Translations under genes and position numbers: made by a program
The notes under the pieces: model-generated
Databases searched by the model: none
What the model saw: only the letters and a program-made list of their open reading frames with translations
Told to the model about the DNA's origin: nothing
Source: Cyprinodon diabolis
Taxonomy: Eukaryota > Chordata > Actinopteri > Cyprinodontiformes > Cyprinodontidae
Length of the DNA stretch: 64,000 nucleotides
Direction: 5' to 3'
NCBI GenBank assembly: GCA_030533445.1
Contig: CM060078.1
Coordinates: forward strand, 23,800,091-23,864,090
Part shown: positions 35,961 through 46,421 of the stretch, one piece after another
Layout of the letters: the number at the start of each line of letters is the position of its first letter
Position numbering within the stretch: the stretch's first letter is position 1

Positions 35961-37110
35961 AGGTAATGTTTAGCATTTTTTTGTGCTTTTAAAGCATTTA
36001 TTGAATTTCCAGTTGAAGAGAATTTTTTTTGTTTTTTTGTAACTAATATCCAAATATTTAAGTCTCAAATTCCAAATTTATTTGAAGCCACAGTGAAAAT
36101 ATAATTTGTATATTTACAAATTGTGTATATATACAGAAAAGTACTGGCAACTGTGGTTGACAGCATTTCACAATAGAAAATACTGTAAAAAAGAAGGATG
36201 CCTCTTTTTCTCATTGCTAGTCCTACAGTATATCCTGGGGATGTGGCCATAAATTCATCTGTTAAAGGGCGACTGTTGATTTACATATGTTCCAAACATT
36301 TAAGTCTGAAAGTTAACATTTAGATTTAACATGTGTATTTAAATATGATATATTTCAGATGTAAGATTTATATGTATAGATTTAGAATATAATTTAAGAT
36401 TCAGAAGCAAATATAACATTTATATGTAGATATAGGATGTAGAAATAGATTTAACAAGTAAATATAGATATTTAGCTATTGATTTAACATTCATAATTAA
36501 AATTTGCCATTAAATGTGAGATCATTTTTTCTAAATCAAGTTTAAAAATGCACGTAATCATATAACTATTTTTCCTTTTCTTACCAGAATCAGAATTAAA
36601 AGTAAGAAATTAGAAAACAGAATAAAAAAAAAAAAAAAAACAAGAAACAGGTCAGGTGAAGGTAAACGCTTAAATCAAGAATGTTTTTGTGGAAATTGTT
36701 GAAAAAGTTGGAATTGTTGTTTTTTGTTTAAAATATACATTGTTACTAACTTTATTGTCTCTATAATTTATAAAAGTGCCTATTTAACTTACACTAGACC
36801 TGGTAGAAATACCTTTCCTCTATATTACTCTCTGCAGAGTGATTGGAACTTACTTAGAGTGTAGGGGTAAAGCAGTTAGCCAGTCGGTTGACTCTGTAAG
36901 CTCTGGTCAGTGATAAGCACCTGGCTGCAAAGCTTTTCCATTTCCTCCCAAAAGAAGCCAATCACATAGTGGCTGCAATTCAGCAGTAAAGAGACCTAAA
37001 TACCCACTCTTCCCTTCTCCATCTCAACCTTGGTTGCTTTCCTAACTTTACCTCTCTTTCTTTCATCCCATTACTTTTTTACATTCCTAAATGGATGAAA
37101 AAGTTTTTCA
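35961..37110. other. Intergenic, nothing recognised
   Basis: AT-rich, with an unusual run of GATTTA/TATAGAT-like words at 36290-36490 and a poly-A run at about 36625-36640. No gene seen. Confidence 0.4.
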
Positions 37111-37119
37111 CTTTAAGTT

Positions 37120-38030
37120 TTTTTAGAAGGTCTGTATCCCCTTGAGCATTTCCCTATTTTGTCACATTACATTTTCATTTTTTAAGTGATTTAATAATGA
37201 TATTTATTATAAAAAGAAGTGAAAACTAAACAGTTTTGAAAAAATAAATTGCATGCAGTGATATTTGCGGTTTTATTATTAAGCCCTGTACAAAGCAAAG
37301 CAGACATTTTGAGGACGGGGCCCTGGTCAGATGAAATAAAAGATTTGACCTTCCTGACATGAATCATGAAGGTGAAAAACTGCACATCCTCCTGAACACA
37401 CCATTCCCCTGTTGAAGTGTTGTGGTGGCAATGTAATGCTTTGGGGATGCTTGTTCTTAGCCAGTACAAGGTAACAGGTCAGAGTTGAAGGAACGATGAA
37501 TAGAGCTAAATATATGGTATTCCTGTAATAAAACCTTTTGGAGATTGCAAAAAGAATTGTTGAAGAATCACCTTCTAGGTGGACCAGATTCCTAAATATT
37601 CAGCTGGATTGCATCAGAGAGCAGTGACTTCAGGCCCAGTGTTCTGACACTTAGATATATCCTGCATCAATAAACCTCAATCAAATAAATCATTTCCAGG
37701 GCTTTTGAGAACTTACATACTAAGGATGTGATTCAGCAGTTTGATTCAAGTGCACTGGCCAATGACACATCTTAATGTTTTAGAACACCGACCCTCGAGG
37801 ACTTGAATTGCCCATTGCTTGTTTAGATCAAAGCCTATTTTTGTAGTAGTATGACCCAGTTAAGGCCCAGAATAAGATCCTATTGAAATTGTGTGTCAGG
37901 CTTGAAAACTGATGTTGGAAAAAATGCTCCATCGATTCTGAGCTATTTGGCAAAAAGAATGGGCAATATTTTATGTCTCTGCAAGGCTGGTAGAAATATG
38001 TACCAAAAGATCCGCATCTGTGCTTGTGAC
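37120..38030 (+). pseudogene. Decayed Tc1 element relic (third type)
   Basis: Plus-strand stretches match what I remember of a common fish Tc1 transposase family: a GTGTTGTGGTGGCAATGTAA / GCTTTGGGGATGC block (about 37415-37450), GAATGGGCAATATTTTATGT (about 37957), and GGCTGGTAGAAATATG with CCAAAAGAT (about 37986-38012). Stops and deletions abolish coding. A hAT MITE is inserted at its 3' end. Sequence resembling a Tc1 terminal repeat (TTTTGTTATGTTACAGCCTT) recurs at about 40911. Confidence 0.6.
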
Positions 38031-39881
38031 TAGGGTTGCAACTAACGTTTATTTTGCAAATAGATTAATCTGTTGATTAGTTTTTTTGATTAATCGATTA
38101 ATAATCAGATAGCCAAAGGTTCCTTAAACAAGACTTGTTATGAAATTAAACCAGGTGAAACTAAAGTTTTCCACAGTTCTGGATAATTCTCTAGATGTTC
38201 TCCACTCGAGGAGTTCTGGATAACGCACATTGATAGACAAAAACATTTTTTCATCTTCAATGCAAAATGTTTATATGATTTATTTACAACTTTGATATAA
38301 TTACTGATCTAAGTGGGTTGCTCTGTCAGCTTTTTAAGACCTCGCTAGTCAAATCCATAGTGCCAGCATGCTTTAAGTCTGCCACCATAGAGCCTAGAAG
38401 CCTCAGGTCACGTCACTCAATGACTACCGGCCTGTCGCACTTATTCCTATCATGGTGAAGTGCTTCGAATGGCTGGTTAAAGAACACATCTTCTCCAGTC
38501 TACCGCCAACGTTCGACCCGTTCCAGGTTGCCTACCGAGGACGCCATCTCCTCTGCTCTTTACCTGAGCCTGGCACACCTGGAGGAGAAGAACACCCACC
38601 TGCAGATGCTGTTCCTGCACTTCAGTTTAGCTTTCAACACCTTCATCCCATAGCATCTGATAGGAAAACTCACAAAAGACCTCAGTCACTCTGGGTCGGA
38701 CAGAACACCTCTGATCTCATCACTCTAAGCACAGGCTCCCCTCAGGGCTGTGTCCTGAGCCCCACGCTGTTCACTCTGACGACACATGAATGCGTCCCCA
38801 GGTTCAGAACCAATAACATTGTGAAGGTTGCAGACAACACCACGATAGTGGGCCTCATCAGAGGCGACAACAACAAGGACTACAGAAAGGAGGTGGAGTA
38901 GCTGGGCGGCTACTGCGAAGATAGCAGCCTGATCCTAAATGTGGAGAAGACAAAGGAGATCATTGTCGACTTCAGGAAGATCAGCATAACCACGCTCCAC
39001 TGCTCATCAACAGCTCAGCTGTAGAGGTACTCTACAGCACCAAATTCCTGAAATGTAAAAACCACCTCACTGGTTAAAAGGGCACAAAAGAGCTTGTAAT
39101 TCCTGCGGAGGATGACGAGAGTCCACCTTTCCCCACCCATCCTCACTACCTTCTAAAGAAGCACCATAGTGTTCTGACCAGCTGTCTCACTGTGTGGAGT
39201 GGAGGCTGTAGCGACTCACACTGCATGAAATTGAGGAGAGTGGTGAGGATAGCAACAAGTATCATCAAAGCTCCTCTAAACTCCAATAAAGATATTTCAT
39301 CCCAGCGCTGTGTGTCCTGAGCCCGTAAAATCATCAATGACCCCTCACACCCCCACCATGGACTGTTTTCCCTGCTGCCCTCTGGGAAGAGGCTTTGCAG
39401 CATTTGATGCAAGACCAGCAGATTCTGCAACAGCTTCTTCCCCACCATCATCAGACTGCTGAAATGTTGAAAAAAAAAAAAAAACTCTAAATCAAGGCAC
39501 AGACTCTGCATCACACTGATAACACCAAACCAAAATACTGCATACTTGCATCATATATATTTGTCTTGAAATGCTCTGAACTTATCAATGCGTTTTTGCA
39601 CGTTTTTTCCCCCACACTGTTTACTCTTGATAACTGCTGCACTTTATGAAATGGAAATTCATGCTAAGCTGCTGCCCATTCACTATCTGAACGCTGTACA
39701 AAATGAAATTGTTTTGTGTACACTCTGTGTATACAAAATGACAATAACAGTTGTTTAAGACTTAAAGGGATGTCTTGGAGTCTCTACACTCCAGTTAACG
39801 ATTCATTGATTACTATATTAGTTGACGATTATTTAAGAAATTGATTAATCACGATTAATTTGATTAATTTTTTCAGCCCTA
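38031..39881. mobile_element. hAT MITE, TAGGGCTG family, split by a LINE
   Basis: The left part 38031-38340 starts TAGGGTTGCAAC and the right part 39762-39881 ends TTTTTTCAGCCCTA. Outer flanks CTTGTGAC (38023-38030) and ATTGTGAC (39882-39889) form an 8-bp duplication with one mismatch. The interior is interrupted by a 1.4-kb LINE insertion with its own duplication. Confidence 0.88.
38341..39753 (+). pseudogene. 5'-truncated LINE reverse-transcriptase copy (L2/CR1/Rex-like)
   Basis: The plus strand encodes pieces of a non-LTR reverse transcriptase: [24 protein letters not shown] sequence near 38420-38480, [40 protein letters not shown], and VKVADNTTIVGL where the catalytic FADD should be. The active site therefore reads VADN. 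Frameshifts break the frame. The 3' end has TGTATACAAAATGACAATAA, typical of these LINEs. TTTAAGAC at 38333-38340 and 39754-39761 is the target-site duplication. It is the same family as the minus-strand LINE at 42955-45626. Confidence 0.85.
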
Positions 39882-39889
39882 ATTGTGAC

Positions 39890-41942
39890 AAAAACATGTT
39901 TTAAGATGTATTGACTTTAGTCAATTTGAAGATCATTTAACATTTTCAGAATTGTATTTGTTTTAGTGTGTTTACTTAATTCTACTTTCCCTGATTTGCA
40001 GAGAATATTGAGTTTCAGACAAAAAACATTTAAGCCTTCTTACTGAAACTAGACATTTTTTGGCTGACTCCTGATGTATTTGAAAAGGTTGTGACACCAC
40101 TTGGTGTGTTTTAACTAGAGGGCAGAGTTCCTGTAATCCCTCATATTCTGATTCAAACAGAAATATAGAGCTTAGTGTTTAAAGTTTATCAGTAAAGAGC
40201 TGTTACCTTGGAAGAAAGTCAGTAGAAACACTACACATGGAGTGTAATTTGTTGTGATTCATAACAATGGATAAAAAGAACCAAAAATATTTACTTAATC
40301 TGCTGACATAAATAATTACCCCTGTGTCTTTGATTAAGGTAAGGTATTTGATTTCTTTTTTTAAAGCAAAAACTAAATGTTTGCTATAGTGGCTGTATTC
40401 TTACAAAGTAATCAATAGTAGGGGGTCAGTTTTCAATATAGTTATTTTTTAATGAGATTTATTATATGCCCAGCTTAATCCACTTCATAACTATTTTCTT
40501 TTACAACCTGCATTACATAGCGCTCTTGTCCTCTAATTGCTTTTAGGTTTTCTTTTCCTCTTTGCCTTTTTTTTCCACAAGAACCAGGTGTTGTCTTTGA
40601 AAGTGCTGACTCAGCAGTGGATATGATTGGCTTGCTGAAAAGTTCTCTCCGTTGTGACCTTTGTTGCTCCTCTGATGTCCATTACAAATTGCCTAAAGGT
40701 ATTGGCATGATCACGCCTTGTCAACACAGCACAAGAATAACAATAAGCTTCTACCAGCTTCAGTTTAGTCTAGGTGTTTCTTTGTGGTGCTACAAGACAT
40801 AATTTAAAGGTCTGGGTGTCTTGTCCAAAAACCAACATTGAAAACCAAACACACACATGACGGGTATCTGAAAAGCATTGACATTTCACACTGCTGCAGT
40901 TTTTCCACATTTTGTTATGTTACAGCCTTCAATCAGTTCACATCCATTCATCCATAGATACATAATCCCAGAGTCATAATAGCAACGTCCAGTGACCGAC
41001 TGTCCAAAAAGCAATTTCTGTTCAATATTCAGGCTGTGCTCAGAAAGCTTTTCTCATCTATTTGCTGCTAAAAAGAGGCTTTATAATTCGGTGAACTCTG
41101 ACCTGCAAATCTCTGTTGACAACATATATTGTGGAAGTAAAAAAAAATGTATATAGGTCAAACTGTTGAGACATGAACAACAATTTACATATCCTTATAT
41201 TCATATTAAAGAACCTATCTTCTGTTGGTTGTTTTCTCATGACTTAATGGACTTTTTAATAGTTAAGGTCTCTCTCATTTGACCTTTTGGGGCCCATCGC
41301 ACAATAGGTCTGCCATGATAGATGAGGGCTTTTGCCATGAGCCAAGCTGAGACTGTCCAAAATCAGCCCTAAAACACTGAGCTACTCACACACTCACACA
41401 CACCCACACTATGCTGCTGTCGCAGCATTGCACCAGCTTATTCTCATAAAGTTCCAAGGGCATCGATTCAACTCTGCTTCATTAATATGTATTGGAAATT
41501 ATTTTCCACTTTGTTAAAGCGAGTCCTGCTCCGCTGAAGGCTAGTTCCTGCGGGAGTGTGTGCAAGCTCATGAGAGTATAGTTTGAGCAGTGCCACATAT
41601 AGCAGATTTGTAGAAAGTTATGTACCATGGTTATTTGAGAGTCTTGCTTGTCATTAGTATATACCATTTGGATTGCTTTCTCTATCGACCAGTTGGGATT
41701 GATGTTAGTATTCATTAGAATTTATTTTAGAGACAGGGTTACAAGGTTTGTCTTTCCTTTTGGTATATTATCATAAATTATAGACAGATATGAGATATGT
41801 TCTTATGTAGGAAGACAAGTAAAAAGAGAAGAAGCAGCCGCTGAGCTAAGCAGCACTAAAATGCAATAAGCTTGCTCCTCATCTGAATGCTTGTAAATTT
41901 GAAACAAACTTTTGTGTACAATACAGGTCGCAAGGTAGTCAC
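39890..41942. other. Intergenic, nothing firm
   Basis: No gene recognised. A short plus-strand frame at 40617-40802 (61 codons) has ordinary-looking sequence but no domain. Sequence near 40900-40930 resembles a Tc1 terminal-repeat relic. Confidence 0.4.
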
Positions 41943-42340
41943 ATTAAAGACCCAGTGTGTACGATTTTGACAGCGTTGCACCATCTAGTGGATAGCCAAA
42001 TGAATTGGAGCCAAACTGGTGCTGATGGCAACAATGGAGTGGTGTCATAGATGTGACGATGTGAACCTCCTGCACAATTCTGAGTGTCCTGTCAGGAGAT
42101 GAGGTACAGAACGGTGGTGTTAATGATGCAAATAAGTTACAAGAATGTCCTCCACTTGGTATCATGTGTGGCTACAGTACAACATGTTGCAGATCAATGC
42201 ACTTTGTGCAAAATCTTTGTAATCGTCACGTGTTCTGAGCTACAGAAGACGTAATTGGTTATAACGTCCACACCCCCTCTCGTCTCACCATTATCTCTTG
42301 TCCTGTCGGCTTCGAACACCGGAGTCCAGGATTTACTCTG
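41943..42340. repeat. Possible TTAA-type DNA-transposon fragment
   Basis: Begins TTAAAGACCCAGTGTGTACG and continues ACCATCTAGTGGATAG, wording I associate with a dispersed fish repeat that inserts at TTAA. A right end was not found, so this is tentative. Confidence 0.3.
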
Positions 42341-42954
42341 TTAGCATTTTGCGTCCGAAATACGGAGCCGCTTTCAAAAGCCGAGAGCTCATGCTGCGCT
42401 CTAAATAAGAGGGAGGGGGGACACACATTGCCTTTGACTGAGTTAAATGATGAAATGCATGAGCAAATTTATTGGGAAATATGGCTGCCTGGAGGACAGA
42501 GGACTTGCTCGACTAGTCTGAGCCATTTCTAACATAAAGCAGAAATAACCTTTAATGTTATATTGAATCAGTTTAACTGACCAACAGAAAGCTTGAAACT
42601 TCTGTGTCCGTTCTGAAGACTCCCAAACGTTTTGTAAGGGAGAGATTAGGATTCAGATAGTTTTATCAATGTGATATATACATCTCAAGATATGTTGAAA
42701 AGTTTACTTTTACAAAGGAACTATTTCTCCTTTATAATCTCTTGAGAATTTGAATAGCATGACTTCAATTGTTCCTATTGATAGAATGTTGCTACTTAAA
42801 CTTAGATTTATTTTGTCATTTCTATTCACAAGTGTAAACAAAAAGAAATTTTGTTTAAAACAGCTCTAGACAATTAAATTTTTTTAAGTGCAGCATTGAA
42901 AACTAATAACTACATAAAAATAATTGTAATATAAACATATGACTGTATATTTAC
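42341..42954. other. Intergenic, nothing recognised
   Basis: AT-rich apart from a short CpG-containing stretch at 42310-42400. No frame or repeat identified. Confidence 0.4.
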
Positions 42955-45626
42955 AGTTCTAACATTAATTTGCTTCGAAATCTCACCCCAGAGGGCAGCA
43001 GGGAGAACAGTCCATGTTGGGGGTGTGAGGAGTCATTTATGTTATGGGCTCTGGAAACGCAGCGCTGGGATGAAATGTCTTTAATGGAGGGAAGAGGAGC
43101 CCCGATGATCTTCTCTGCAGTTCTTACTACTCTTCTCACCTTCTTCCAGTCTAAGGCACTGCAGCCTCCACACCACACAGTGAGAAAGCTGGTTAGAACG
43201 GTCTCTATGGTGCCTCTGTAGAAGGTGGTGTTACATCCACACAAGACACAACATATTTAAGGACACGAGACAAAAGAAGATGAGTGTTCAATCAGTTTTT
43301 ATTTTCAACTTCTCCACTTTTCTGATCTTTCCTAAAAAGGGAAAAGGAAAAAGATGGTCAGTTGGCCCTCAAATCCCGTGTCCCATAAAAAAAAGAATCG
43401 AAAAAAAAAAGAGAAAAGAGAAACAAAACCTTCCAAAAAGTATTAACAGAAAGATGGACCTGGTGAGCCGGCAAAAAAGAATAAAACGGCACAGCCGAGG
43501 GCCAACCCTATACAGGGCCGTCGAAGCCTCAGCTGAAGCCGGACTAAGCAAAAAAGGGAAAAATCTATATTAAAGAAAAGATCGAAAACTGGACCACCGG
43601 TCCCACCAGGCCAAAATCGGCAAACCACAAAAAATAACAAAAATTACCACATGGCAGCCTCGAGTTTAGTCTCAGCCCGCTACCACGGGTCGAACTCAGG
43701 AGCGAGAGAAAAGCGGCGTCTCAGCAGGGCGGAGTGGGGCGGCCTCCCACATTCTGAACCCCGGCCTATTTATAGGCGGGCCACAATGCCGCAAATTAAC
43801 GTAATTAAATGTGCTTACGTCGCAACAAGAAAAAGAAATAAACAAAAGAAATAATAATGTGCCCGAAGCACATAACAGTGAGGATGGGTGGGGGCAGGTG
43901 GGCTCTCCTCATCCTTCGCAAGAAGTACATGTGCTTTTATGCCCTTTTGATCAGTGACGTGGTGTTTACATTCCAGGTGAGGGTGTCTGTGATGTGCACC
44001 TCCAGGAATTTGGTGCTGTTGACCACCTCTACAGCTGAGCTATTGATGACCAGTGGGGCGTTGTTAGGGTGCTACTTCCTGAAGTCCAAGTGATCTCCTT
44101 CATCTTCTCCACATTTAGGATCAGGCTGTTATCTTTGCACCAGTCCACCAGCTGCTCCACCTCCTCTCTGTAGGTCTGGTTGTTGTCATCACTGATGAGG
44201 GCCACCACCGTGGTGTCGTCTGCAAACTTCACGATGTGATTTGTGGTGAACCTGGGGACGCAGTCATGTGTCATCAGGGTAAACAGCAGGGGGCTCAGGA
44301 CACAGCCCTGAGGGGAGCATGTGCTTAGGATGATGACATCAGAGGTGTTCTATCCAACCCGGACTGATTGACGTCTGTTGGTGTGGAAGACTGATTGACG
44401 TCTGTTGGTGTGGAAGTCCAGCAGCCAATTCTGGAGGGGTGTATTGAATCCCATCAAATGCTGTGGGATGATGGTGTTGAAAGCTGAACTGAAGTCCAGA
44501 AACAGCATCCGCACGTGGGTGGTGTTCTCCACGTGTGCCAGGCTCAGGTGAAGAGCAGAGGAGAGGGCGTCCTCAGTGGAGCGGTTCTGTTGGTAGGCGA
44601 ACTGGAACAGGTCGAATGTTGGCGGCAAACTGGAGAAGATGTGTTCTTTAACCAGCCATTCAAAGCACTTCATCATGATGGGAATCAGTGCGACAGGCCG
44701 GTAATCATTTACTGAGTTGACCTGAGGCTTCTCTGGGACCGGAATAATCGTGGCAGACTTGAAGCATGCTGGCACTACAGTGTGGATTGGTCCAGTGAGA
44801 TGTTAAAGATGTCTCTGAGGACAATGGCCAGTTGATCTGCACACTCCTTATACACCCGCCCAGGTATGTTATCAGGCCCTGGGGCCTTGATTGGATTGAC
44901 TCTCCTCAGAGTTTTCCTCACTTCAGCTAGGTCCAGGTTTAGTGCCTCCTCTCCCTGGCGTGGAAAAGCTTTCACCGCTGGAGTGCTGTTTAGTGCCTCA
45001 AACCTTCCTAAGAAGTTGTTCAGTTCATTTAGGAAGTCAGTGTTTGTTGCATCTACTGGGAGGGGAGTGTGTGTTGTAGTCTGTGATCATCCGAATGCCT
45101 TTCAAATCCTCCTGGTGTTCCTGGTGTTGATGTCGTCATGGAAAAGATCCTGGATTTTCTGGCTGTGGTTCTGCCTCGCTGATCTGATGGCACGTTTCAA
45201 GTTGGTACGCGCTGTTCTTAGTGCCTCTTTATTACCCGACTTGAAAGCTGAGTTCCGTGCTTTTAGCGATTTCTGAACCTCTCCATTTATCCAGGATGGT
45301 TGGTTGGTGATGCTCTTTTTGATGTCGACGCCCTCTATGCATTTGTTGATGTAGGCTGACACAGTCATAGCTTACTCATCAATATTTAGTAAGTTGTCAT
45401 ATGTTGCTGCAGGCTTGAATATGTTCCAGTCAGAGTATCAAAACAGTCTTGGAGTGTTTCCATGGAGCCCCCAGTCCTCACTCGGACCTCTTTAACTGTC
45501 GGTTTGGCCCTGATCAGCTGGGGCTTATTTGCAGGGATAAGCATGACAGATAGGTGATCTCATACTTTATCATCTGATACTTTATCATCAAGATGGTTGG
45601 ATCTGGAGCTGGGGCTTGACAAGAAC
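42955..45626 (-). pseudogene. LINE (L2/CR1/Rex-like) endonuclease-RT copy, broken, with LTR insertion
   Basis: Reading the minus strand from 45626 down: an endonuclease C-terminal part (SDHLSVMLIPANKPQLIRAK, about 45560-45500). Next come the spacer (45368-45102), RT entry KAPGPDNIPGRVYK (about 44895), NDYRPVAL, and the catalytic-Asp motif [14 protein letters not shown] (about 44490). Then come PQGCVLSP and the second catalytic motif VKFADDTTVVAL (about 44230), still FADD. The C-terminal YRGTIETVL...VWCGGCSALDW and AEKIIGAPLPS follow (43228-42955). Frameshifts separate these parts. A 27-bp in-frame tandem duplication lies at 44362-44415 (FHTNRRQSV twice). A solo LTR occupies 43229-43877. Confidence 0.85.
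43229..43877 (-). mobile_element. Solo LTR inserted in the LINE
   Basis: 649 bp with LTR-type ends. Read on the minus strand it starts TGTTATGTGCTTCGGGCACA and ends GTGTGGATGTAACA. A TATA-like CTATAAATAGG lies at about 43776-43766 and AATAAAAAC at about 43306-43298, in the order expected of an LTR. LINE coding sequence resumes on both sides (CATCCTCAC and ACCTTCTACAGAGG). A clean 4-6-bp duplication is not evident, so the exact ends may be off by a few bases. Frames inside (43280-43573, 43651-43854) are chance. Confidence 0.7.
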
Positions 45627-45643
45627 ATACTTTTAACATTTTT

Positions 45644-46404
45644 CGTGTTTAAATATATTTATTGAATTTTTTGCAAGAAAATGTAAAACAATAAAGAACC
45701 CCAATATCCCACCCACCCCAGCTGTCACTGTGAAAGCAAAACATTGCACTGACATGCCAGATCACAGAGAGAAGTTGTACGTTTCAAAATAAATACAGAT
45801 ACAGTACGAAAGTAAAAATTAACAAATAAAAGACAGCCATCAGGGACTACACCAATGTTGCTGGGTTATCAAAAAATATAAAAAAGGGTTTCCAGACCTT
45901 TAAAAATTTCTGTTCAGAACCACGTAGCGAATATCTGATTTTTTGAGGTTCAATAAAACATCTTTAATCTAGTGAGACAGTGACGGTGGTGCAGTGTCTT
46001 TCCACTTTAAAAGGATAAGACGACGTGCCAGTAGAGTAGAAAAAGCTATCGCTTTGTGACCTCCGACTGGGAGTCGAGTCGCCCCCGGGAGTACTCCCTC
46101 AGAAGTTACCCCAAATAGTGCGAGTAGAGGATTAAGGGGAATCTCAACACCCAGAACAGTAGATAATGCCTCAAATACGCCTTTCCAAAATCCCTCCAAA
46201 CTGGAGCAAGTCCAAAACATATGAAGCAGAGTGGCTTCACCTCTCTTGCACCGGTCACATGTAGCATCCGTTTGTGGATACATTTTTGCCAATTTAGATT
46301 TTGACATGTGTACTCTGTGAACAACTTTAAACTGGATTAGCGAGTGGCGCGCACACATGGACGAGGAGTTGACACATTTTAATATATTGGCCCATAGATT
46401 ATAG
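45644..46404 (-). mobile_element. 5'-truncated L1/Tx1-like LINE insert with 17-bp TSD
   Basis: Perfect 17-bp copies of ATACTTTTAACATTTTT lie at 45627-45643 and 46405-46421, the long duplication expected from target-primed reverse transcription. The enclosed 761 bp carry the C-terminal end of an L1-type ORF2 on the minus strand. There is no clear poly-A/T tail. Confidence 0.82.
45969..46358 (-). pseudogene. C-terminal fragment of L1/Tx1-like ORF2
   Basis: 129 codons reading CARHSLIQFKVVHRVHMSKS and KLAKMYP, then a CCHC-type knuckle, CDRCKRGEATLLHMFWTC (C-x2-C-x8-H-x4-C), then SLEGFWKGVFEALSTVLG. This is the conserved tail downstream of reverse transcriptase in L1/Tx1 elements. It lacks endonuclease and RT, so it is a 5'-truncated insert and not a gene. 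Confidence 0.85.
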
Positions 46405-46421
46405 ATACTTTTAACATTTTT

